A stretch of DNA of 64,000 nt from Taeniopygia guttata (lineage: Eukaryota > Chordata > Aves > Passeriformes > Estrildidae): assembly GCF_048771995.1 (NCBI RefSeq), contig NC_133034.1:3410001-3474000 (forward strand), given 5' to 3'. The stretch's first letter is position 1. Each line of letters starts with the position of its first letter. Shown here in pieces: positions 20,517-31,673 of the stretch. Both the position numbers and the translations under genes were made by a program. The notes beneath the pieces are model-generated. The model made no database searches, was not told where the DNA came from, and saw only the letters and a list, made by a program, of their open reading frames with translations.

Positions 20517-21362
20517 CCAACATAGTAATTTTTTTTGTCATAAACAACTGTCACTATAAGTAACAGTTGCACAAACTGCCCAAGCCTTGAGTGTTGTTTG
20601 TTAGCTGCATTGTGCAGGTGGTATAAAGTATGTCACAACATGTCCTGATAGTCTACTCTACTCCCCCAGAACAAAATGTGTACTCTGCCTACAACCAGCT
20701 CTTTCTATTGCCACCCATCTCAGGGGGTCTCTTCCCCAGGTTGAGGAATTGGAGCAGCTTCAGTCTAAATGGTCTTCAGGTCTGGGATTGCCCATCATGA
20801 GTCTGCAGAGACCTTACAACTGCTAGGAAGTGTTAAATCTCCCAAAAGTGGAAAATATGGGGCTGCACAACAGACAGCCAGCTGAATCCCTCTATCATAT
20901 TCCACAAGAAAAGTTGGAAAGGCAGATGAAAGAGAAACAGGATTTTTGAGGCTGCCATTCCCCAGTTTCTGTGTGAGGCTGCAGATGACAAATAGAAGTT
21001 TGGCTGATACTGTTTGTACAAGTTCTGTGCATTTAATGCAAAGCTGGCAGCAGCTGGCTCTGCAACTCAGGACTCTGGCCATGACACATGGGAAAAAGAA
21101 GGTGATGAATGAAAACAGCACAGAGAAATCAGGACCCACCTTGTCAGCAAGAATGAAGCTGAAGGATGATGTAATGTTTGTATTAAAGGAAGATCTACAA
21201 GTCTTGGCTGCTGTAAACTTTAAGGATGCTCCATAATGTCAGGATTTGGCCCATGGGAAAAGAAGTGATGCTTTTAGATTCATCAAAAAATGCAGAAAAT
21301 CTTAGTTAATGAGAACTACACATTCCATAGTGAGATGCAAAAACAGGAGACTCCTAACTAGA

Positions 21363-21872
21363 TGTCCTCGGTTGACTGTATGATGCCTTTATCCCCAATC
21401 GTCTGCCCTGTTTATGTTGAATAATAAGTTTTACACCTTTAAGATTTGTTCCAAGAGTGAATACTTTTCTAGTTACTTTTAGGCAAAGAAAGTTCTAGTT
21501 ACTAAGGCAAAGAAGTTCCCTGGACTGTGTTTTTTTCCCTTTCTCTGGACCCGCTCTGGACTGAAAACCAGAAGAGCAGCAGCAGCTCTGGGCCTGGGCC
21601 GCGGCATTTCCAGCACTGGAGGGACTGATCAGAGATTGAGTGAGCCCAGATGCAGCCCAGGAGATTTTTCTGAGTTTGTATCTCTCTTGGAGTGGCAAGA
21701 AGTTTTATTGTTTAATATTGTTTAAGTTTGCTTGTTTAATAAACAGGTTTTTTCCACTTTTTCTCCAAGGAGATATCTTTCCCAAACCAGTTGTGGGGAG
21801 GGGCTGATTGAATCTGCTACCTAGAGGAACCCTTTTGGGGGTTCTTTCCCAAATTTGCCCTGAACCAGGACA
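21363..21872 (+). mobile_element. ERVL-type solo LTR with 5-bp target duplication
   Basis: It runs from TGTCCTCGGTTG to CCAGGACA (510 bp), with AATAAA at 21,738. The flanks are CTAGA (21,358-21,362) and CTAGA (21,873-21,877), a perfect 5-bp duplication as expected for ERVL-class insertions. No internal region is present, so it is a solo LTR left by recombination. It looks whole as an LTR. Confidence 0.9.
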
Positions 21873-21877
21873 CTAGA

Positions 21878-24800
21878 ACAAAATGCATATGGCACACATG
21901 ATGGGAACTACAGAATTTAGGAGGAACTCACCAGAGTTCTCATACATTTGAGATACACATGTAACACTCTGAAAATAGATTTTGAGGTAGAGGAAAAAAT
22001 TATTGAAGGGTCATTGAGCTTGATGTCTGTATAAAATTGTCCTAGTACTGTATGCTTTCTTTTTCTCACATAAGAAGTATTTGGTTTCTTTCCCACAAGC
22101 ACAGGTTATTACTGATGAGTAGCAGAAGTAAAGAGCCTGCTCCAAATTTAAATCAAAGCAATCCCATTAGCAGGTGTTTAGCAGGACACTGGTGAATTAC
22201 GGGCAGCAGTAGTGCATAACTGTGCTGTGGCACTCCTGAAAATAAGGTGTTGAACTGCAATATACCACTGGTATTAGAATAATAACGTTATCAGGAAAGA
22301 TAGATGGGGAGCACTTGGATGCAGTGGCCAAATTCTCATCTAATTTCCACTGGGTACCCATGATGTAAGCCATGATAAATGCTGCAGGCCTACATGTCCC
22401 AAGGGAAGATTCTGACCCAGCTCAGAAGAATGAATCCTCTTAAGAGGAGGGAAGGGCATCCTTCTTTCCATGGTGCTGTTCCCATGTCCTTCTCAGACTG
22501 GAAAGTAAAGAGACAAATAAACGATGAACCCTTTCAGTGGATAATAGATGAAATAAATCATACAGTGTTCTAGGCCATAAATATGCAATCAGGGAATTTT
22601 GAATATTTAGCATTTTTGCCAGCAGTCCGCACCACATTCTTATGACAGCATAGGAGAAAGAGAGGAATGGTATATTTATATAAGAATGAGAGCGACATCC
22701 AGTTGAATTTATGTATTTGGTTAGTTAGTTACCTAATTATTTGTTTTAGAAGTAATACCATTTTGATGTCTTGGATGACATGGAATCTTTGATGACTTGG
22801 AATCAGGGTGACTTTTCTTCTGGCACATTGCTACCAGTGCCAGGGTTGCTGGGTATGCAGTGACATGCAGCTTTAGCCACTGCAGGAGCTTGGAAGGATG
22901 TGCCGTGTCTAAGAAGTTCATATTCTCTGGAGGAGAGTGTTCTCACACTGAACTCCAGTGTGATCTTGACCCTTCCCGTTCCTGTTTTTTATTTTATGCT
23001 TTGTGTTCAAGTCCAAGCTAGTTTGCACCCTGATACAAATTTCCAGAGCTCCACAGCATGTTACACAGTCCTTTTCCCATGTAATTCTGCTGTTGAGAGA
23101 ATACAGTGTGTGACTGCCAAGTGTAGAGCTGTTCTCAAAAGCCAGCCCGTCCAACTGTGGACTTCACATCCTCTGTCTCCCTCCACCCTTCACAGAAACT
23201 TGTGCCTGCAGCCTCACAGAGCCAGCAGGGTTAAAATCTGGTGCACTGTGGTAAATATTTGGCAACCAACAGTGACTGCAGGGTGAGTTCTGCCTGCCTT
23301 GCTCACCATGAGCTCAGCTCTGCCTTCATGGAATAATGCACTGACATGAAACCTTTCCTGAGATTAATGCCTGGACACGCACCTCGGGGAGGCAGCATTC
23401 AGAATACAAAGCAAGGAGAGCTCCAAGGTCTCCTTTTGTCTTAGGGTATTTTTGCAAAAATAATAAAAAAAAACCTGCCAGAATGAATTTCTTGGGTAGT
23501 TACATGCACATCACACAGACATTCACTCAAGCCCAGTGCAATTTGGCATTAGTTAAATGTACCATTAAAGTAAAGCCTTAGCTAAAAAGCTCCTCAGTAG
23601 CTCTCCACCGTTAAAAAGCATTTACCAAACCTATATTATGTTCTTGATTGCCTTCACTGTATTTTCTGTGGTTTTTTCTTTCAGCTGATTGGAATTCTGA
23701 GATATAACAAAACCTTCTTTGGAGTGTGACCTTGAGAGTTGAGCTCTTGTATGCTATAAATAATGGAAAATTATCTTTATAGGCTAAAACACTGAGGAAA
23801 GTATTTTATATGATTTTCAAGGGCTGTAAGATCGAGAAGAGCTGATGTCTATCAGAGTGTTATATAAATAGTCTTGTAATGAGGAAGAGCATATAAGATC
23901 CAAGATAGATTTCTGCTTTTTAATGAGATGGGAGAATATATTACTTCAGAATTTAAAGGCTATTTTTCTTTTTGAAATTCAGATCTAGCTTTATGAATAT
24001 TTTATTTAAAAAAATCCAAATGATGGTAAGAAGTTTTCTAATGCTAAGACATTTCTCTTTAACATGTAAGTATATTGTTGACAAGCCTAATTTTTTCCCA
24101 GAAAAATCACTTTAAAGCTACTAATATACATTTTAAAACAAAATTCAGTCTCAGCCCATCTTTCAGTTTTTTCTAGTACTGAAGCTTTCTGCCACTGTGA
24201 GGAGTTGCAGTAGAAATTACTAATAGCTCTAAAAGAATAATTTCTCCTACAGCCTCTAATAGAAACTTGTCACAAGGGTAACCTTGCACTAGTCCTGTAT
24301 TTTTGGAATAAGCTTGCATCTGACTTGGCACTGGAGTTTCTGCAAAAAGGAAACACTAGTTCATTTAGAAGGTACCCTCAAATCTGTTCCATGGTTGAGA
24401 TAACATTTTATTACATTATCAAGTAAGTTTTGCACTGTAAACTTGTTAAAGCAGTCAGTTTTACTGCTTTATTGGAATTTCATTTTAAAAGGATTTCTGT
24501 GGTTATAGCCAGATCGATAGCTGCATTTTGCAGAATGTGAAGATTTCCTTTTCATGTGGAAATAGGAGAAATTGCCTCAAGATGAATTTCAGCTGAGTGG
24601 AAGGAGGATGTTGGAACATAGAGGCACAGGATCAGCACCAGCCACTGTTTTGCCAAATGTAAGAAGGAACATATTGAGCATATTTCCCCACTGACATTGT
24701 GTGTAGATCAGTAAAAATGTTCTCAACTGAGAGATGCACAGTTCAAAAATGATTGAGGACAGACTCATTCACAGTGACACACACACAATCAGCCATTTTT

Positions 24801-25313
24801 CAGGATGTTCTTCCCCAGAAAACCAGATTCTAAATTCTGTGATTTTTCTAAAAGCTGGCACATCTTTTCAGAGCAAGTTAGAAGTTCCAGTTTTCATTTC
24901 AATATGCTGTCTCACCAAGTGCCCACAAAAATAATTGTGATCTTTGGTTGCAGGTCAAATAGTTCATAATGGATAGTTGGCTTGGTCCCCTTTAGAAAAG
25001 CCAATGTCATAAGGGAAAAAGAATAATGAAAATTTATCTAAAAATAATTAACCCTTTACCTAAACAAATAGGAAAAGAACCCAGGTGTTCTAATTGCTAA
25101 GCTGCTGTTTTCCTACTCTGGTTCTGGCCAGAGGAATCCTAGAATCAAAACTGACACTCTATCCCCCATTCATCCACGGATTCATTATTTGCACTTGGAA
25201 AATTGTGTTTTTGTAAGCCTCTTTTTCCTCATCTAAGAAAGAGAGATGATGGGATAAATCCTTGTGCAAAGCCTCTTAAATGCTGCTGCTGAGTCTTACT
25301 ATATGACAAAAAG
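21878..25313. other. AT-rich intergenic stretch
   Basis: Unique-looking AT-rich DNA. No gene, RNA gene or repeat family was recognised. Open frames are short and lack splice support. Confidence 0.4.
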
Positions 25314-25315
25314 GC

Positions 25316-25383
<68 letters not shown>

Positions 25384-25418
25384 CTACTACTACTATTATT
25401 ATTATTACTATTATTATT
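25314..25418 (+). repeat. (TTA)n microsatellite, compound
   Basis: About 22 uninterrupted TTA units (to 25,380) are followed by an interrupted ACT/ATT array. The Leu-rich open frame across it is a by-product of the repeat. Confidence 0.95.
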
Positions 25419-26557
25419 CCCTTATAGTATTTTCTGCTTTTTCAGCCATTCACTAAAACAAATCATATTTTAGGCCATTTACCCACATTCTGGAGAAGCT
25501 GTAGAGGTCCTCTCTCCAAAATCACAGAGATTAAAAACTCCTTCAGAAATCCTGGATTTATATGATACAACAACACTGCTGCATTGCACATGAGCACCAT
25601 CAACAATATGGAAGGGAAGATTAAAAAACCCTATCTTTTTAGGCTTTCAATGTTGCTAACTAGACAAATTTGAGGTATAAATTACATTTTGTATCCCTGA
25701 AAATATTCCCAGAGGAAAATCCCAGATTTTCCCAGTCCCCTGTGGGAACCAAGGCACGCTCCTCTCTGCAGATGTGACACAGGGACTGTGCTCTCCTCAG
25801 GGGTGTTCTACTTCCCCTCATGAAAATCAGCTTTGTACCCATCCCTGCAGGGCTGACCTGCTCCACAAGGCAGCTCCAAAGCCCTTCTTGCCTTTCTTGT
25901 CCGGCCTCTCTTGCCATGACAACCTTGCCTTAAGTCAACTCATTAATGTTTCTCATAGTGAAAAAGCTTAATAACCTCTGTTCCAAGTCTGCAGTTCTTT
26001 CATTTCCACTTGTGCTCCTGGTACTATCATCTGGTAGACATTATCTACCACAAATTAAGAATTTATATACTTGAGGAAAACGTTGACTGGAAGCTCATTG
26101 TGGGAGGCATTTTCATGGCTTTTTTTCAAGGCTTTTTGAATGGGAGCTTTTTCATTAAACTTTTTCATTTCACCTAAAGATTGAAAAATGTATGAAACAG
26201 CTTCTCTGGGGAAGGAGGAATTTCTAACTCTTTAATAAGCGCTATTTATCAAAGACAGACAATGTGAAGTGCTTGCCAGGTGTAGAGTGCAGGGTCTGGA
26301 AATTCTGGTGTATGAGCTGCCTCAAGGCTTGGATCCTCAGTTCTCTGTGTGCCACACTCACTTCCCACTGACACTCACTGGGGAAGCTGCTCATGCACAG
26401 AAACACTGCCAAGGCCACCTTCTTCCCAGGGCTTCCTCCCTGCCCTCCCCAAGGCAGCCACGGTGTCCCCATTCCATGGGAATGGCATCTCCATGAGCAC
26501 GAGGCAAAGGGGAACCAGCGACGCTCAGTGGAAAGACACCACCTGCCAGGTGACCAC
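25419..26557. other. Intergenic stretch without recognised elements
   Basis: Unique-looking sequence between a microsatellite and an LTR. I see no supported gene. Confidence 0.4.
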
Positions 26558-26980
26558 TGCTGCCTTAGCATTTCAGCTTTTATATTTTCCATGAATTTGT
26601 AACCCTGCAGTTCTTTAGTGCATAACTCTAAACTCCACACACAGTGTGAGCTGCTGCTTTCCCATTTTGGGCAGACACAGCAATTCCTCTCCAGGCCTGG
26701 CAGTCAAGGACACCTCACTGCCTCAGGCCCCCAGAGATGGAAACAAAAGTGAGTTGGGGGGAGCAAACTTGGGGTAAGTGACTTCATTACCTGAAGCTGG
26801 AATTGGAAGATTAACTTCCAATATGCAAATGCACCAAACTTATAAAAGAGTGAAACGCTGTGAGCCATGGTCCATTTTTGGGTGTAGCCCCTGGGGGGCT
26901 TCATCTGCCCTAAATGTACCTGAAGGCTGTTCAATAAATAGAACTGGTCTCTGTTTTTAGGTAGTCCCAAAAAGGCATCA
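26558..26980 (+). mobile_element. Solo LTR, + orientation
   Basis: It is closely similar over its length to 48,801-49,241: both have 'tttcagcttttatattttcc', 'gtgagctgctgctttcccattttgggcag', an AATAAA-like 'caataaat.gaactg' and the end 'aaaggcatca'. Its TG...GGCATCA ends relate it to the TGATGCC LTR group. No internal genes flank it. Confidence 0.8.
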
Positions 26981-29900
26981 CCATGACTAAAAATAACAAA
27001 CAAGCACACTGAACTGACTCAACACAGGTTTTAAACCTAGTTTTTAGTTAAATTTTCATTTCTACTGGCTTTAAAAATCTCTTTATATCTTTACAGCAGA
27101 TATATTCACAGAGCTGACTTACAGTAGAGAAATGTAACTTTTCAGTATCTAGCCACAGTAAATATTTGTATAGCTCACTTATAATTAAATTGATCCATAC
27201 AAGTTTCATTGTATTTTGAGAGTCAAGGTCTCACTGTAATGGAAAGCTCCTTCCATGACTATTACATTCTAATCAGATTACTTATCTAATCCCTCTAATT
27301 TATCAAGTGCATCAGAATTGATCTGCACCATACAGGAGCTCTTAGTAATTTCTGAGTTTTTCGGGAGGAGTATTTCTGCCTGCTCTTCCCCAGTTCTTTA
27401 TTTTCTGGACATATAAAAAGAGCACTGGCTCTGTACACATCTCTAATACCCACTGAAAGGGACTACAAGGCAGAATCACTCTTAAGCATCAGCGTCTTTC
27501 TAAACATTAAAGTTGGAAAATGGAACAATTATTTTTGCATTAGCTAGTCGCACTGACAAATTCCCTCTGCACCCTCTTCCTGTCATGCCAAAATGAATCA
27601 TCAGCATCTTATTAAGGTGCTCAGGCTATTCCATAACAGTAATAAAGTGTAAATGTATCCCAATTATTCATTTAATAACTTCATGAATATTCAGTATTAA
27701 GAAGCAGTAGCTGAGCTCACTACAGTATGTTATTAAGGACACATGCTGCAAATCCCCTATTATTTCTGAGATGTGTTCAGGTTTATTTTATTCAGATCTG
27801 TCCAGTGTTCATGAATAATAATTCACTGGGACAACACCAATTCTGTGACAGGTACCAATCCATACAGTTTTAGTCCTCTCATTTACATATTTCTTGAGAG
27901 ACTGTCTAATCCGATAATAAAACCAGATTTCAGGGAAATCCAATTTCTGTTTAGCAGTGGATCATGGACCAGAATGAAATGAAGCTGGATGTTTACAGTA
28001 TTTTCCACCTGGATATCCAAAGCAGCAAGATACCAATTATTTCCTTACACCAATGGGTGGTGCAGGGTCAAATTTTGAAGAACGAATTGGCACAAAATGC
28101 TCAGAAATTCAGTTACCACAGCAAACTGCTGCTATGAAACAGATGTTCCTCTTCAGGAATGCTTGCCAGTGCATGTGTGCACAGTGGCTGCACCCTGATG
28201 CATGTGCATGCATTGTTCTCAATCTGCACTGCTTCATGCTGCACCTTGCCCTGTGCCAGCTGTCCTTGAGAGCAAAACCTTCTCTACATCTCCACCAGAA
28301 CCTTTGGAAGCCCCTCTGGCCAGAGATCCGTGGCAGTGTCAGGAGAGACTCCCCTCCTTGCACAAGGCTCACAGAGCAGGGCTGGACAGCCCTGATAAGC
28401 TTCCAGTAAGGAGGACACATTTCTGTTCAAAGAGCTGGCTAGTGCCCAGAGCACATCTCAGGTGGCCGAGTGAGCAGCTAATCTCCTGACAGAAAATGGA
28501 ATTGCCAGTCTGGGAGGAGACAGAAACAGCAAATTTTGACAGAGCAGACCCCTTCTCTTCACTAAAGGGTCTCCTGCTATTATGGAAACCTGAACCCAAC
28601 CCTAAAACTGCACAGAACAAAATGGGAGCAGAGAGGACATGTCCTAGTGTGCTTAAAGAATAGGGATCAACTGTGATGCATCTGAGTAAGTAAGAAACAA
28701 AGACAAGGATTCACTCATAGCACCTGCATTGTTTTAAACACTAAAGGGAACAGCTTCATATGTTCTGCTCAGCCTGTGGGTTATTTTCTTCAAAACAACA
28801 AACTTATGAACATGTGATCTGAAGGTAGCCTTAGGAAGGAAAGGAGCCAGTTTCTGCAAATTTTGCTAGAAAGACTGTTTGAACCTAAATTGAACCTAAA
28901 ATTAAGCCCTAAGGCTTCAAGAGCAAGAGTGCTTGTGCACTGGCCAGTCCTGGAGAGCTGAAAAGCCCAGGGTCTCAGAGGTGTGGCAAAGCTCAGTTGT
29001 TTGCCCCCAAACCAGCCACAGTACAGAGAATGCAAAGATGAAGAAACATTTATAAGCTGATTTATGGTTGTTTATTAGTTTGACTTTGTCAGTCCTACAA
29101 ATACACAAAATGTAATGCCTTCCAAACACATAAGTTGTCATCCTGTGAAATTGATGCTGGTTTTGGATGGGTTGTCCTTGGTTTTCTATTTTCTGGTTAA
29201 CTGGAGAAAATATTATTTTTACTAGGCATGCTCCCATGAGGATGGCTGAGAGTCTTTGAAAGCAAGGAGCAACAGGCTCTGGATGCATAGTTTGACTGCA
29301 TTAGCTTTTATGAAATAATCTTGTAACTTGAGACATGCCAAGGAAGACTTCAAAGAAAATATGTAACTCAACTAAATCAGTGAAAAGGGTTTTCCCTAGC
29401 CCAGCCACATATTCAAAGCACATAAAGTTCAATTTCTACTTTCCTTCTCTTCACGAGAAGCGATTTGTTTTGCTTTAGGCCTCTGTGTTGAGGATTGGCC
29501 CCATCTAAAGAGCCCCTAGTATGCTCTGGTGGCAGTCTAATTCCATCAGGGTTGCATTGACAATGATTCCATCATTCACTTCCTTGTGCAGACCTCCTGG
29601 GGCTCTTTTTTTGAGGGGGGAAATTATTAACTAAACTATGGGAATCATCACAACATGACCAGTGCAAATGGGCTCAAAATGAGAAACAAAACTTTAGGGC
29701 CATGCCTTTGCAACATGGATGTTTGGTATCCACAAATGGGGTTTGGCTTTCTAGGATTTATGTTGCACAGAGATTAATGACAGCTTTGGGATGTAAGGAA
29801 GGTGGAAAATCTGCTGTAGGCATTTAGGTGCTTAACTGTCATTGTCTTGTTATGCAAATCCAGCTCTTAAGAGTGAATCATCCTACCTAAATTTAGCCAT

Positions 29901-30804
29901 GCAAAAGCAAGCACTTAGTCTAAGTAGTTCTTTAGGTTTATGATACTGTCAGAGAAAACTAATTCAAGAATCTGATGGCTTTTCCTGTTGGAGGCATTAG
30001 AGTTCCAGTGAAGAACACATTATCATGTTAATTCTTTTAAATTAAATGCATGAGCAAATGTATGTGTGCATATATATTTTTATATGTTTTAAGCAAAAAA
30101 ATCGATGTTTTTACTCTTCAGTTTTAATTAGGAATGTGCAAAAAAGCAGGATTAAATCTTGAGAAAGCAATCTACTTGCTTGGATGCCATGATACATGGC
30201 CATTCAAGAGGCTGCTCATTTCTAACCATCCCATCTGCCACATCTTTCTGTTTTTAAATGATTATGAAGACTGAAAGATTCTGTTCTCTGAGGATGTGCT
30301 CTAGTTTTTCGTTAGTTGGGATGTTTGTCATGAGAAAGCGTAAAAGTCAAAGGGTTTAGGTTTTACTGAAAATACTTTACGCTCCTATAATCTTTCCCTG
30401 TAATTTATGTGCAAGTGGCTCCAAACACACAGCTGAGGATGTCATCTGGGAATAGACTGAAATGTTATTTCTGGGATATTGCATCAATGACTTGAGTCTT
30501 AACCTATGGGAAAAGGGATGAAGAAAGAGCATGATAAAAGCTATCACTGTGATCAGTTTGGAGACTCTACTCCTACCAGAGATATTTCTTCTCTTTCTGT
30601 GCCATTGCAACCAAGTCGTGTTTGCTCCCCGATATATTTGTGCACGACACCAAGCAACAGCAGGAGGAGCGTAATTCAAATGAAACATTTCCTAATTATT
30701 GTTCCATCCCAGTAATAAATATGTATGGCTGACTTCTGTGCACACACAGATGCCCTGGGAAAAGGCTGGGATGCAGAAATCATATATATTTATTACTGAG
30801 CTGT
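26981..30804. other. Intergenic stretch, partly AT-rich and possibly conserved
   Basis: No gene was recognised. The part from about 27,540 to 27,900 is AT-rich unique sequence with homeodomain-like and octamer-like words, resembling conserved noncoding DNA by texture only. Confidence 0.3.
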
Positions 30805-31673
30805 TGTCTTAGGTTGGAAATGGGGGTGAGTATTCTATTTGCCCTCTGTTAGAGCTGGGGCAGTTCTCTGCTGCTCATTGGGCACAGCCCATCCTCCCTC
30901 CAGGAGATCTCTGCTGTTCATGGCCACTGAGTGTCCCTGCATGGCTGAGAAAATTCCATCATCCATGGGGAGATGCTCTGCCCAGGGGAGGAGCCAAACA
31001 TTCCTACCTGGATCCAATCTGACCTGGGAACAGCACAGCAGCCTTTGTCCCCTGCATTCCCAGAGGAGCAGCTTTCTTCCCCACTGCATTCCCAGAGGAG
31101 CAGCTTTCTTCCCACTGCATCCCCAGAGGAGCAGCTTTCTTCCCCACTGCATTCCCAGAGGAGCAGCTTTCTTCCCACTGCATCCCCAGAGGAGCAGCTT
31201 TCTTCCCCACTGCATTCCCAGAGGAGCAGCTTTCTTCCCACTGCATTCCCAGAGGAGCAGCTTTCTTCCCACTGCATTCCCAGAGGAGCAGCTTTCTTCC
31301 CCACTGCATTCCCAGAGGAGCCCAGGCCCATCTCCCCCAGCCCTGGAGCTCCAGAGGAAAACTCCCCCCTTGTGCAGGATCCTGCTCCAGCAGAAGCACA
31401 GCTGGCACTGCAGGAGGGCTGAGCCACCCTGGGATGGGACTGCATGTCAGGACATGTTCTGACTCTGTCAGTAGGTTTTTTTTGTTGTTTGTATGATTAC
31501 ATTTCTATTTTTAGTTTTCCTAATGGAGAACTGTTATTCCCATTCCCATATCTCTGCCTGAGAGCTTCCTAATTTCAAAATTATAGTAATTCAGAGGGAG
31601 AGGGTTTGCATTTTCCATTCCAGGGGAGGCTCCTGCCTTCCTTAGCAGACACCTGTCTGGTCAAACCAAGACA
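30805..31673 (+). mobile_element. ERVL-like solo LTR containing a minisatellite
   Basis: The ends TGTCTTAGGTTGG and AAACCAAGACA parallel those of the ERVL LTR at 21,363-21,872 (TGTCCTCGGTTG, CCAGGACA). The flanks GCTGT and GGTGT are a 4-of-5 match, consistent with an aged 5-bp duplication. The body is enlarged by the array at 31,053-31,320. Confidence 0.6.
31053..31320 (+). repeat. Minisatellite, nine units of 31-32 bp
   Basis: Units begin TGCATTCCCAGAGGAGCAGC at 31,053, 31,085, 31,116, 31,148, 31,179, 31,211, 31,242, 31,273 and 31,305. Lengths mostly alternate 32 and 31, and units 3 and 5 share an ATCCCC variant, which implies a 63-bp two-unit period in the middle. Open frames on both strands follow from the repeat. 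Confidence 0.95.

Noticed and set aside
25264-25473. Leu-rich 69-codon frame that resembles a membrane protein
   Set aside because: Product of the TTA microsatellite.
30835-31462. Open frames of 134-207 codons on both strands across the minisatellite
   Set aside because: Caused by the 31-32 bp repeat and its length alternation, inside an LTR.
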